This document shows, piece by piece, positions 13,377-27,200 of a stretch of 64,000 nt of DNA. Source of the DNA: Excoecaria cochinchinensis. Lineage: Eukaryota; Streptophyta; Magnoliopsida; Malpighiales; Euphorbiaceae. The stretch lies in the NCBI GenBank assembly GCA_947683425.1, contig CANTUQ010000058.1, forward strand, positions 17,864,437-17,928,436. Direction: 5' to 3'. The translations under genes and the position numbers were made by a program. The notes under the pieces were generated by a model. The model was not told where the DNA came from, made no database searches, and was given only the letters and a program-made list of their open reading frames with translations. Within the stretch, counting starts at the first letter, position 1. Every line of letters begins with the position of its first letter.

Positions 13377-14300
13377 CCACAAGGGAAAATCAACAAAATC
13401 GAAAAATCGTAAAAAGTGGTGAAATTTTGGATCCGAGTCCAATAATTCAGTAAAACCCGAATGGAATAGCTACTTGAAGCTTGCTGTTGAGAATTTGATT
13501 CGTCGGAATTCGACGAATTTTTACGGATTTCCCTAGGGGTACCACTATGGAAAATAACCAAAATCGAAAAATCGTAAAAAGTGGTGAAAGTTTTGTTCTG
13601 AGTCCAATAGTTCAGGAAAACACGAATGGAATAGCTACAGGAAGCTTGCCGGTCACAACGCATCGAGAATTTGCTTCGTCGGAATCCGACGAATTTTTAC
13701 GGATTTTCCTAGGGGTAACAATAGGGAAAATCAAAAAATCATAAAATGTGGAGAAATTTATGATCTGAGTACAATAATTCAGGAAAACTCGATTGTAATA
13801 GCTACTGGAAGCTTGCCGGTCACAACGCATCGTGAATTGACTTCATGGAATCCGACGAATTTTTACGGATTTCCCTAGGGGTACCACTAGGGAAAATCAC
13901 CAAAATCGAAAAATCATAAAAAGTGGTGAAATTTTGGATCCGAGTCAAATAATTCAGGAAAACTCGATTGGAATAGCTACTAGAAGCTTGCCGTTGAGAA
14001 TTGGCTTCGTCGGAATTCGACGACTTTTTACGGATTTCCCTAGGGGTACCACTAGGGAAATTCATTAAAATCTAAAAATCGTAAAAAGTGGTGAAATTTT
14101 TGATCCGAGTCCAATAATTTTGGAAAACTCGATTGGAATAGCTACTGGAAGCTTGCCGTTGAGAATTGGCTTCGTCGGAATCCTACAAATTTTTACGGAT
14201 TTCCCTAGGTGTACAACTAGGAAAAATCACAAAAATCGAAAAATCGTAAAAAGTGGGGAAATTTTTGATCCGAGTCCAATAATTCAGGAAAACTCGATTG
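13377..14300. repeat. Third, partial copy of the 1,014-bp hexamer
   Basis: Matches bases 1-930 with an offset near 13,376. The ordered variants AGTAAAACCCGAATGG, CTACTTGAAGC, GAAAGTTTTGTTCTGAG, AATAGTTCAGG and TTTATGATCTGAG are all present. A few bases are missing near 13,840 (GACTTCATGG), which breaks the usual spacing. Beyond about 14,300 the sequence instead follows the type seen at 18,800-19,060. Confidence 0.8.
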
Positions 14301-17300
14301 GAATAGCTACTGGAAGCTTGCCGGTCACAACGCATCGAGAATTGGCTTCGTCGGAATGCGACGAATTTTTACGGATTTTCCTAAGGGTACCACTAGGGAA
14401 AATCACAAAAATCGAAAAATCGAAAAAAGTGGTAAAATTTTTGATCCGAGTCAAATAATTCAGGAAAACTCGATTGGAATAGCTACTGGAAGCTTGTCGG
14501 TCACAACGCTTCGAGAATTGGCTTCGTCAGAATCCGACGAATTTTTACGGATTTCCCTAGGAGTACAAATAGGGAAAATCACCAAAATTGAAAAATCGTA
14601 AAAAGTGATGAAATTTTTGATCCGAGTCCAATCTTTCAGGAAAACTCGATTAGAATAGCTACTGGAAGCTTGCCGTTGAGAATTGGTTTCGTCGGAATCC
14701 GACAAATTTTTACGGATTTCCCCAGGGGTACCACTAAGGAAAATCACCAAAATCGAAAAATCGTAAAAAGTGGTGAAATTTTTGATCCGAGTCCAATATT
14801 TCAGGAAAACTTTATTGGAATAGCTACTGGATGCTTTCCGGTTACAACGCATCGAGAAATTGATTCGTCAGAAGTCGAAAAATTTTTACAGATTTCCCTA
14901 GGGGTAACACTAGGGAAAATCGAAAAATCGTAAAAAGTGGAGAAATTTTTTATCCGAGTCCAATAATTCAGGAAAACTCGATTGGAATGGCTACTGGAAG
15001 CTTGCCGGTCACAACGCATCGAGAATTGGCTTCGTCGAAATCCGACAAATTTTTACGGATTTCCCTAGGGGTACAACTAGGAAAAATCAAAAAAATCGAA
15101 AAATCGTAAAAAGTGGTGAAATTTTTGATCCGAGTTCAATAATTCTGGAAAACTCGATTGGAATAGCTACTGGAAGCTTGCCGTTGAGAATTGGCTTCGT
15201 CGGAATTCGACGAATTTTTACGGATTTCCCCAGGGGTACCACTAGGGAAAATCACCAAAATCGAAAAATCGTAAAAAGTGGTGAAATTTTTGATACGAGT
15301 CCAATAATTCTGGAAAACTCGATTGGAAGAGCTACTAGAAGGTTGCCGGTCACAACGCATCGAGAATTGGCTTCGTCGGAATCCGACAAATGTTTATGGA
15401 TTTCCCTAGGGGTACCACTAGGGAAATTTGAAAAATCGTAAAAAGTGGTGAAATTTTTTATCCGAGTCCAATAATTCAGGAAAACTAGATTGGAATAGGT
15501 ACTGGATGCTTTCCGGTCACAACGCATCGAGAATTGGTCTCGTCGGAAGTCGACAAATTTTGACGGATTTCCCTATGGGTAACACTAGGGAAAATCAAAA
15601 AATCGTAAAAAGTGGAGAAATTTTTGATCCGAGTCCAATAATTCAGGAAAACTCGATTGGAATAGCTACTGGAAGCTTTCCGGTCACAACGTATCGAGAA
15701 TTGGTTTCGTCAAAATCCGACGAATTTTTACGGATTTCCCTAGGGGTACAACTAGGAAAAATCAAAAAAATCGAAAAATCATAAAAAGTGGTGATATTTT
15801 TGATCCGAGTCCAATAATACAGGAAAACTCGATTGGATTAGCTACTGGAAGCTTGCCGGTCACAACGCATCGAGAATTGGCTCCGTCGGAATCCGACGAA
15901 TTTTTACGAATTTCCCTAGGACCTCTAGGAAAAATCACCAAAATCGAAAAATCGTAAAAAGTGGTGAAATTTTTGATCCGAGTCCAATAATTTAGGAAAA
16001 CTAGATTGGAATAGCTACTGGAAGCTTTCCGGTCACAACGTATCGAGAATTGGCTTCGTCGGAATCCGACGAATTTTTACGGATTTCCCTAGGGGTACCA
16101 CTAGGGAAAATAACCAAAATCGAAAAATCGTAAAAAGTGGTGAAATTTTTGATCCGAGTCCAATAATACAGCAAAACTCGATTGGAATAGCTATTGGAAG
16201 CTTTCCGGTCACAACGCATCAAGAATTGGCTTCGTCGGAATGCGATGAATTTTTACGGATTTCCCTAGGGGTACCACTAGTGAAAATCGCCAAAATCGAA
16301 AAATCGAAAAAAGTGATGAAATTTTGGATCCGAGTCCAATAATTCAGGAAAACTCGATTCGAATAACTACTGGAAGCTTGCCGTTGAGAATTGGGTTCGT
16401 CGAAATCCGACGAATTTTTACGGATTTCCCTAGGGGTAACACTAGGGAAAATCACCAAAATTAAAAAATCGTAAACAGTGGTGAAATTTTGGATCAGAGT
16501 CCAATAATTCAAGAAAACTCGATTGGAATAGCTACTGGAAGCTTGCCGGTCACAACGCATCGAGAATTCGCTCCGTCGGAATCCGACGAATTTTTACGAA
16601 TTTCCCTAGGACCACTAGGAAAAATCACCAAAATCGAAAAATAGTAAAAAGTGGTGAAATTTTTGTTCCGAGTCCAATAATTTAGGAAAACTCGATTGGA
16701 ATAGCTACTGGAAGCTTGCCGGTCACAACGCATCGAGAATTGGATTCGTCGAAATTCGACGAATTTTTACGGATTTCCCTAGGGGTACCAGTAGGGAAAC
16801 TCACCAAAATCGAAAAATCGTAAAAAGTGGTGAAATTTTTGATCCGAGTCCAATAATACAGGAAAACTCGATTGGAATAGCTATTGGAAGCTTTCCGGTC
16901 ACAACGCATCAAGAATTGGTTTCGTCGGAATGCGACGAATTTTTACGGATTTCCCTAGGGGTACCACTAGTGAAAATCACCAAAATCGAAAAATCGAAAA
17001 AAGTGGTAAAATTTTGGATCCGAGTCCAATAATTCAGGAAAACTCGATTCGAATAGCTACTGGAAGCTTGCCGTTGAGAATTGATTTCATTAGAACGAAT
17101 TTTTACGGATTTCCCTAGGGGAACCACTAGGGAAAATCACCAAAATCGAAAAATCGTAAAAAGTGGTGAAATTTCTGATCCGAGTCCAATAATTAAAAAA
17201 AACTCTATTGGAATAGCTACTAGAAGCTTGCTGGTTCGAGAATTGGCTTCGTCGCAATCCGATGAATTTTTACCGATTTCCCTAGGGGTACCACTAGGAA

Positions 17301-20300
17301 AAATCACCAAAATCGAAAAACCGTAAAAAGTGGTGAAATTTTTGGATCCGAGTCCAATAATTCAGGAAAACTCGATTGGAATAGCTACTGGAAGCTTGCC
17401 GTTGAGAATTGGCTTCGTCGAAATTCGACGAATTTTAACGGATTTCCCTAGGTGTACCCGACGAATTTTTACGGATTTTCCTATGGGTACCACTAGGGAA
17501 AATCGAAAAATCGTAAAATGTGGTGAAATTTTGGATCCGAGTCCAATAATTAAGGAAAACTCGATTGGAATAGCTAATGGAAGATTGCCGGTCACAATTC
17601 ATCGAGAATTGGTTTCATCGGAATCCGACGAATTTTTACGAATTTCGCTAAGGGTACCACTAGGGAAAATCACCGAAATCGAAAAATCGTAAAAGGTAGT
17701 GAAATTTTGGATCCGCGTCCAATAATTAAGGAAAACTCGATTGGAATAGGTACTGGAAGCTTGCCATTGAGAATTGGCTTCGTCGGAATCCGACGAATTT
17801 TTACGGATTTTCCTAGGAGTACCACTAGGGTAAATCACCAAAATCGAAAAATCGTAAAAAGTGGTGAAATTTTGGATCCGAGTCCAATAATTTAGGAAAA
17901 ATCGATTGGAATAGCTACTGGAAGCTTGCCGGTCACAACGCATCAAGAATTGGCTTCATCGAAATCCGATGAATTTTTACGGATTTCCGTAGGGGGTACC
18001 ACTAGGGAAAATCACCAAAATCGAAAAATCATAAAAAGTGGTGAAATTTTTGATCCGAGTCCAATAATACAGGAAACTCGATTGGAATAGCTACTGGAAG
18101 CTTGCCGGTCACAACGCATCGAGAATTGGATTCGTCGGAATTCGACGAATTTTTACGGATTTTTCTAGGGGTAACACTAGGGAAAATCGAAAAATCGTAA
18201 AAAGTGGAGAAATTTTTGATCCGAGTCCAATAATTCAGTAAACCTCGATTGGAATAGCTACTAGAAGCTTGCCGGTCAGAACGCATCGAGAATTGGCTTC
18301 GTCGAAATCCGACGAATTTTTACGGATTTTCCTAGGTGTACCACTAGGAAAAATCACCAAAATCGAAAAATCATAGAAAGTGGTGAAATTTTGGATCCGA
18401 GTCAAATAATTCAGGAAAACTCGATTGGAATAGCTACTGGAAGCTTGCCGTTGAGAATTGGCTTCGTCGGAATCCAACCAATTTTTACGGATTTCCCTAG
18501 GGGTAACACTAGGGAAAATCACCAAAATCGAAAAATCGTAAAAAGTGGTGAAATTTTGGATCCGAGTCAAATAATTCAGGAAAACTCAATTGGAATAGCT
18601 ACTGGAAGCTTGTCGTTGAGTATTGGTTTCGTCGGAATCCGACGAATTTTTGCGGATTTCCCTAGGTGTACCACTAGGGAAAATAACCAAAATCGAAAAA
18701 TCGTAAAAAGTGGTGAAATTTTTAATCCGAGTCCAATAATACAGGAAAACTCGATTGGAATAGCTACTGGAAGCTTGCCGGTCACAACACATCGAGAATT
18801 GGCTTCGTCGGAATGCGACGAATTTTTACGGATTTTCCTAAGGGTACCACTAGGGAAAATCACAAAAATCGAAAAATCGAAAAAAGTGGTAAAATTTTTG
18901 ATCCGAGTCAAATAATTCAGGAAAACTCGATTGGAATAGCTACTGGAAGCTTGCCGGTCACAACGCATCGAGAATTGGCTTCGTCAGAATCCGACGAATT
19001 TTTACGGATTTCCCTAGGGGTACAAATAGGGAAAATTACCAAAATTGAAAAATCATAAAAAGTGATGAAATTTTTGATCCGAGTCCAATAATTCAGGAAA
19101 ACTCGATTCGAATAGCTACTAGAAGCTTGCCGGTTCGAGAATTGGCTTCGTCGCAATCCGATGAATTTTTACCGATTTTCCTAGGGGTACCAGTAGGGAA
19201 AATCACCAAAATCGAAAAATCGTAAAAAGTGGTGAAATTTTTGGATCCGAGTCCAATAATTCAGCAAAACTCGATTGGAATAGCTGCTGGAAGCTTGCCG
19301 CGGAGAATTGGCTTCGTCGAAATCCGACGAATTTTAACGGATTTCCCTAGGCGTACCCGACGAATTTTTACGGATTTCCCTAGGGGTACCACTAGGGAAA
19401 ATCGAAAAATCGTAAAATGTGGTGAAATTTTTGATCCGAGTCCAATAATTAAGGAAAACACGATTGGAATAACTACTGGAAGCTTGCCGTTGAGAATTGG
19501 GTTCGTCGGAATCCGACGAATTTTTACGGATTTCCCTAGGGGTAATACTAGGGAAAATCACGAAAATTAAAAAATCATAAACAGTGGTGAAATTTTGGAT
19601 CAGAGTCCAATAATTCAGGAAAACTCGATTGGAATAGCTACTGTAAGCTTGCCGGTCACAACGGATCGAGAATTAGCTTCGTCGGAATCCGACGAATATT
19701 TACGGATTTCCCTACGGGTACCACTAGGGAAAATCACCAAAATCGAAAAATCGTAAAAAGTGGTGAAATTTTGGATCCGAGTCCAATAATTTAGGAAAAC
19801 TCGATTGGAATAGCTACTGGAAGCTTGCCGGTCACAATGCATCGAGAATTGGATTCGTCGAAATTCGATGAATTTTTACGGATTTCCCTAGGGGTACCAG
19901 TAGGGAAACTCACAAAAATCGAAAAATCGTAAAAAGTGGTGAAATTTTTGATCCGAGTCCAATAATGCAGGAAAACTCGATTGGAATAGCTATTGGAAGC
20001 TTTCCGGTCACAACGCATCAAGAATTTGTTTCGTCGGAATGCGACGAATTTTTACGGATTTCCCTAGGGGTACCACTAGTGAAAATCACCAAAATCGAAA
20101 AATCAAAAAAAGTGGTGAAATTTTGGATCCGAGTCCAATAATTCAGGAAAACTCGATTCAAATAGCTACTGGAAGCTTGCCGTTGAGAATTGATTTCGTC
20201 AGAACGAATTTTTACGGATTTCCCTAGGGGAACCACTAGGAAAAATCACCAAAATCGTAAAAAGTGGTGAAATTTTGGATCCGAGTCCAATAATTCAAAA

Positions 20301-20430
20301 AAACTCTATTGGAATAGCTACTAGAAGCTTGCTGGTTCGAGAATTGGCTTCGTCGCAATCCGACGAATTTTTACCGATTTCCCTAGGGGTACCACTAGGA
20401 AAAATCACCAAAATCGAAAAACCGTAAAAA
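14301..20430. repeat. L-type region with long-range duplicated segments
   Basis: Several segments recur within it. About 16,680-17,340 matches 19,789-20,440 (offset near 3,109; shared CTATTGGAAGCTTTCCGG, CATCAAGAATTGG and the rare AAAAACCGTAAAAAG). About 17,225-17,560 matches 19,125-19,460 (offset near 1,899; shared GGTTCGAGAATTGG and GTCGCAATCCG). About 18,030-18,470 resembles 2,590-3,000 and 4,330-4,740. These interleaved offsets imply repeated overlapping exchanges rather than one simple period. Confidence 0.75.
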
Positions 20431-21835
20431 GTGATGAAATTTTTGGATCCGAGTCCAATAATTCAGGAAAACTCGATTGGAATAGCTACTGGAAGCTTGC
20501 CGGTCACAACGCATCGAGAATTGGCTTCGTCGAAATCCGACGAATTTTTACGGATTTCCCTAGGGGTACCACCAAGGAAAATCACCAAAATAGAAAAATC
20601 GTAAAAAGTGGTGAAATTTTTGATCCGAGTCCAATAATTTAGGAAAACTCGATTGGAATAGCTACTGGAAGTCTGCCGGTAACAATGCATCGAGAATTGA
20701 CTTCGTCGGAATGCGACGAATTTTTACGGATTTCCCTAGGGGTACCACTAGGGAAAATCACAAAAATCGAAAAATCGTAAAAGTGGTGAAATTTTTGATC
20801 CGAGTCCAATATTTCTGGAAAACTCGATTGGAATAGCTACTGGAAGATTGCCGGTCACAACGTAACGACAATTGGCTTCGTCGGAATGCGACAAATTTTT
20901 ACTGATTTTCCTAGGGGTACCAATAGGGAAAATCACTAAAATTGAAAAATCATAAAAAGTGGTAAAATTTTTGATCCGAGTCCAATAATTCAGGAAAACT
21001 CGATTGGAATAGCTACTGGAAGCTTGCCGGTCACAACGTATCGAGAAATGGTTTCGTTGGAATCGGTCGAATTTTTACGAATTTCCCTAGGGGTACCACT
21101 AAGAAAATCACCAAAATCGAAAAATCGTAAAAAGTGGTGAAATTTTTGGATCCGAGTCCAATAATTCAGGAAAACTCGATTGGAATAGCTACTGGAAGAT
21201 TGCCGGTCACAACGCATCGAGAATTGGCTTCGTCGAAATTCGACGAATTTTTACGGATTTCCCTAGGGGTACCACCAAGGAAAATCACCAAAATAGAAAA
21301 ATCGTAAAAAGTGGTGAAATTTTTGATCCGAGTCCAATAATTTAGGAAAACTCGATTGGAATAGCTACTGGAAGCCTGCCGGTAACAATGCATCGAGAAT
21401 TGGCTTCGTCGGAATGCGACGAATTTTTACGGATTTCCCTAGGGGTACCACTAGGGAAAATCACAATAATCGAAAAATCGTAAAAGTGGTGAAATTTTGG
21501 ATCTGAGTCCAATATTTATGGAAAACTCGATTGGAATAGCTACTGGAAGATTGCCGGTCACAACGTAACGACAATTGGCTTCGTCGGAATGCGACAAATT
21601 TTTACTGATTTTCCTAGGGGTACCAATAGGGAAAATCACTAAAATTGAAAAATCGTAAAAAGTGGTGAAATTTTTGATCCGAGTCCAATAATTCAGGAAA
21701 ACTCGATTGGAATAGCTACTGGAAGCTTGCCGGTCACAACGTATCGAGAAATGGCTTCGTTGGAATCTGTCGAATTTTTACGAATTTCCCTAGGGGTACC
21801 ACTAAGAAAATCACCAAAATCGAAAAATCGTAAAA
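20430..21835. repeat. Higher-order repeat: 703-bp tetramer, two adjacent copies
   Basis: About 20,430-21,132 recurs at 21,133-21,835 with offset 703, four monomers. Shared rare variants are CCACCAAGGAAAATC, AATAGAAAAATCG, CTGCCGGTAACAATGC, ATCGTAAAAGTGG (one A short) and GTAACGACAATTGG. The two copies differ by scattered single bases. Confidence 0.88.
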
Positions 21836-24210
21836 AGTGGTGAAATTTTTGATCCGAGTCCAATAGTTCAGGAAAACTCGATTGGAATATCTACTGGAAG
21901 CTTGCTGGTCACAACGCATAGAGAATTGGCTTCGTCGGAATCCGACGAATTTTTACGAATTTCCCTAAGTACCACTAGGGAAAATCACCAAAATCGAAAA
22001 ATCGTAAAAAGTGGTGAAATTTTTGATCCGAGTCCAATAATACAGGAAAACTCGATTGGAAAAGCTACTGGAAGCTTGCCGGTCAAAACGCATCGAGAAT
22101 TGGCTTCGTCGGAATGCGACGAATTTTTACGGATTTCCCTTGGGGTACAACTAGGGAAAATCACCAAAGTCGAAAAATCGTAAAAAGTGGTGAAATTTTG
22201 GATCCGAGTCAAATAATTCAGGAAAACTCGATTGGAATAGCTACTGGAAGCTTGCCGGTCACAACGCATCGAGAATTGGCTTCATCGGAATCCGACGAAT
22301 TTTTACGAATTTCCCTAGGGGTACCACTAGGAAAAATCACAAAAATCGAAAAATCGTAAAAAGTGGTGAAATTTTTGATCCGAGTATAATAATTCAGGAA
22401 AACTCGATTGGAAGAGCTACTTGAAGCTTGCCTGTCAGAATTGGCTTCGTCGGAAACCGACGAATTTTTACGGATTTCCCTAGGGTACCACTAGGGAAAA
22501 TCACCAAAATCGAAAAATCGTAAAAAGTGGTAAAATTTTGTTTCCGAGTTCAATAATTCAGTAAAACTCGATTGGAATAGCTACTGGAAGCTTGCCGTTG
22601 AGAATTTGCTTCGTCGGAACCCGACGAATTTTTACGGATTTCCCTAGGGGTACCACTAGGAAAAATGACCAAAATCGAAAAGTCGTAAAAAGAGGTGAAA
22701 TTTTGGATTCGAGTACAATAATTCAGGAAAACTCGATTGGAATAGCTACAGGAAGCTTGCCGGTCACAACACATCGAGAATTGGTTTCGTCGAAATCCGA
22801 CGAATTTTTACGGATTTCCCTAGGGGTACCAATAAGAAAAATCATAAAAATCGAAAAATCGTAAAAAGTGGAGAAATTTTTTATCCGAGTCCAATAATTA
22901 AGGAAAACTCGATTGGAATAGCTACTGGAAGCTTGCCGTTGAGATTTTAATTCGTCGGAATCCAACGAATTTTTACGGATTTCCCTAGGGTACCACTAGG
23001 AAAAATCACCAAAATCGAAAAATCGTAAAAAGTGGTGAAATTTTTGATCCGAATCCAAAAATTCAAGAAAACTCGATTGGAAAAGCTACTGGAAGCTTGC
23101 TGTTGAGAATTGGCTTCGTCGGAATCCGACGAATTTTTACGGATTTCCCTAGGGGTACCACTAGGAAAAATCACCAAAATAGAAAAATCATAAAAAGTGG
23201 TGAAATTTTGGATCCGAGTCCAATAATTAAGGAAAACTCGATTGGAATAGCTACTGGAAGCCTGCCGTTGAGAATTGGCTTCGTCAGAATTCGACGAATT
23301 TTTACGGATTTCCCTAGGTACCACAAGGGAAAATCACCAAAATCGAAAAATCGTAAAAAGTTGTGAAATTTTTGATCCGAGTCCAATAATACATGAAAAC
23401 TCGATTGGAATAGCTACTGGAAGCTTGCCGGTTAAAACGCATCGAGAATTGGCTTCGTCGAAATGCGATGAATTTTTACGGATTTCCCTAGGGGTAGCAC
23501 TAGGGAAAATCACCAAAGTCGAAAAATCGTAAAAAGTGGTGAAATTTTGGATCCGAGTCCAATAATTCTGGAAAACTCGATTGGAATAGCTATTGGAAGC
23601 TTGCCGGTCACAACGCATCGAGAATTGATTTCGTCGGAATCCGACGAATTTTTACGAATTTCCCTAGGGGTACCACTAGGAAAAATGACCAAAATCGAAA
23701 AATCGTAAAAAGTGGTGAAATTTTGGATCCGAGTCCAATAATTCAGGAAAACTCCATTGGAATAGCTACTGGAAGCTTGCCGGTCACAACGCATCGAGAA
23801 TTGGCTTCGTCGTAATCCGATGAATTTTTACTGATTTCCCTAGGGGTACCACTAGGAAAAATCGAAAAATCGTAAACAGTGGTGAAATTTTTTATCAGAG
23901 TCCAATAATTCAGGAAAACTCGATTGGAATAGCTACTGGAAGCTTGCCATTGAGAATTGGCTTCGTCGAAATCCGATGAATTTTTACGGATTTTCCTTAA
24001 TGGTACCACGAGGAAAAATCACCAAAATCGAAAAATCGTAAAAAGTGGTGAAATTTTGGATCCGAGTCCAATAATTCAGAAAAACTCGATTGGAATAGCT
24101 ACTGGAAGCTTGCCGTCGAGAATTTGCTTCGTTGGAATCCGTCAAATTTTTACGGATTTCCCTAGGGGTACCACTATGAAAAATCACCAAAATCGAAAAA
24201 TCGTAAAAAG
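21836..24210. repeat. L-type monomers with a ~1,349-bp duplicated segment
   Basis: About 21,960-22,330 recurs near 23,310-23,680 (offset near 1,349). Shared states are GGTCAAAACGC or GGTTAAAACGC followed by ACCAAAGTCGAAAAATCG. A shortened, irregular monomer lies near 22,430 (GCCTGTCAGAATTGG). Otherwise ordinary tandem monomers, no gene. Confidence 0.75.
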
Positions 24211-27200
24211 TGGTGAAATTTTTTATCCGAGTCCAATAATTCAGGAAAACTCGATTGGAATAGATACTGGAAGCTTGCCGTTGAGAATTGGCTTCGTCGA
24301 AATCCGACGAATTTTTACAGATTTCCCTAGGGACCACTAGGGAAAATCACCGAAATCGAAAAATCGTAAAAAGTGGTGAAATTTTGTATCCGAGTCAAAT
24401 AATTCAGGAAAACTCGATTGGAACAGCTACTGGAAGCTTGCCGTTGAGAATTTGCTTCGTCGAAATCCGACGAATTTTTACGGATTTCCCTAAGGTTACC
24501 ACTAGGAAAAAACACCAAAATCGAAAAATCGTAAAAAGTGGTGAAATTTTGGATCCGAGTCCAATAATTCAGAAAAACTCGATTGGAATAGCTACTGGAA
24601 GCTTGCCGTTGAGAATTTCTTCGTCGAAATCCGACGAATTTTTACGGATTTTACTAGGGGTACCACTAGGAAAAATCACCAAAATCGAAAAATCGTAAAA
24701 AGTGGTGAAATTTTTGATCCGAGTCCAATAATTCAGGAAAACCCGAATGGAATAGCTACTGGAGGCTTGCCGTTGAGAATTTGCTTCGTCGAAATTCGAC
24801 GAATTTTTACCGATTTCCCTAGGGGTACCACTAGGGAAAATCACAAAAATCGAAAAATCGTAAAAAGTGGTGAAATTTTCGATCCGTGTCCAATAAGTCA
24901 GGAAAACTCGATTGGAATAGCTACTGGAAGCTTGCCGGTCGCAACGCATCGATAAATGGCTTCGTCGGAATACGACGAATTTTTACGAATTTCCCTAGGG
25001 GTACCACTAGGGAAAATCACCAAAATCGAAAAATCGTAAAAAGTGGTAAAATTTTTGATCCGAGTCTAATAATACTGGAAAACTCGATTGGAATAGCTAC
25101 TGGAAGCTTTCCGGTGACAACGCATTAAGAATTGGCTTCGTCGGAATGTGAAAAATTTTTACGGATTTCCCTAGGGTACCACTAGGGAAAATCACGAAAA
25201 TCGAAAAATCGTAAAAAGTGGTGAAATTTTTGATCCGAGTCAAATAATTCAGGAAAACTCATTTGGAATAGCTACTGGAAGCTTGCTGGTCACAACGCAT
25301 CGAGAATTGGCTTTGTCAGAATCCGACGAATTTTTACGGATTTCCATACGGGTAACACTAGGGAAAATCGAAAAATCATAAAAAGTGGAGAAATTTATGA
25401 TCTGAGTCCAATAATTCAGGAAAACTCGATTGTAATAGCTACTGGAATCTTGCCGGTCATAACGCATAGAGAATTGGCTTTGTCGAAATCCAACGAATTT
25501 TTACGGATTTTCTTAGGGGTACCACTAGGAAAAATCACCAAAATCATAAAAAGTTGTGAAATTTTTGATCCGCGTCCAATAATTCCGGAAAACTCGATTG
25601 GAATAGCTACTGGAAGCTTGCTGTTGAGAATTGGCTACGTCGGAATCCGACGAATTTTTACGGATTTCCCTAGGGGTACCACTAGGGAAAATCACCAAAA
25701 TCGAAAAATCGTAAAAAGTGGTGAAATTTTTGATCCGAGTCCAATAATTCAAGAAAACTCAATTGGAATAGCTACTGGAAGCTTGCCGGTCACAACGCAT
25801 CGAGAATTGGCTTCGTCGGAATCCGATGAATTTTTACTTATTTCCCTAGGGGTACAACTAGGAAAAATCGAAAAATCATAAACAGTAGTGAAATTTTTTA
25901 TCCGAGTCCAATAATTCAGAAAAACTCGATTGGAATAGCTACTGGAAGCTTGCCGTTGAGAATTGGCTTCGTCGAAATCCGACGAATTTTTATGGATTTT
26001 CCTTAGGGGTACCACTAGGGAAAATCACCAAAATCGAAAAATCGTAAAAAGTGGTGAAATTTTTTTTCCGAGTCCAATAATTCAGAAAAACTCGATTGGA
26101 ATAGATACTGGAAGCTTGCCGTTGAGAATTGGCTTCGTCGAAATCCGACGAATTTTTACAGATTTCCCTAGGGGTACCACTAGGGAAAATCACCAAAATC
26201 GAAAAATCGTAAAAAGTGGTGAAATTTTGTATCCGAGTCAAAAAATTCAGGAAAAATCGATTGGAACAGCTACTGGAAGCTTGCCGTTGAGAATTTGCTT
26301 CGTCGAAATCCGACGAATTTTTACGGATTTCCCTAGGGTTACCACTAGGAAAAATCACCAAAATCGAAAAATCGTAAAAAGTGGTGAAATTTTGGATCCG
26401 AGTCCAATAATTCAGAAAAACTCGATTGGAATAGCTACTGGAAGCTTGCCGTTGAGAATTTCTTCGTCGAAATCCGACGAATTTTTACGGATTTTACTAG
26501 GGGTACCACTAGGAAAAATCACCAAAATCGAAAAATCGTAAAAAGTGGTGAAATTTTTGATCCGAGTCCAATAATTCAGGAAAACCCGAATGGAATAGCT
26601 ACTGGAAGCTTGCCGTTGAGAATTTGCTTCGTCGAAATCCGACGAATTTTTACCGATTTCCCTAGGGGTACCACTAGGGAAAATCACAAAAATCGAAAAA
26701 TCGTAAAAAGTGGTGAAATTTTCGATCCGTGTCCAATAAGTCAGGAAAACTCGATTGGAATAGCTACTGGAAGCTTGCCGGTCACAACGCATCGATAAAT
26801 GGCTTCGTCGGAATACGACGAATTTTTACGAATTTCCCTAGGGGTACCACTAGGGAAAATCACCAAAATCGAAAAATCGTAAAAAGTGGTAAAATTTTTG
26901 ATCCGAGTCTAATAATACTGGAAAACTCGATTGGAATAGCTACTGGAAGCTTTCCGGTGACAACGCATTAAGAATTGGCTTCGTCGGAATGTGAAGAATT
27001 TTTACGGATTTCCCTAGGGGTACCACTAGGGAAAATCACGAAAATCGAAAAATCGTAAAAAGTGGTGAAATTTTTGATCCGAGTCAAATAATTCAGGAAA
27101 ACTCATTTGGAATAGCTACTGGAAACTTGCTGGTCACAACGCATCGAGAATTGGCTTTGTCAGAATCCGACGAATTTTTACGGATTTCCATACGGGTAAC

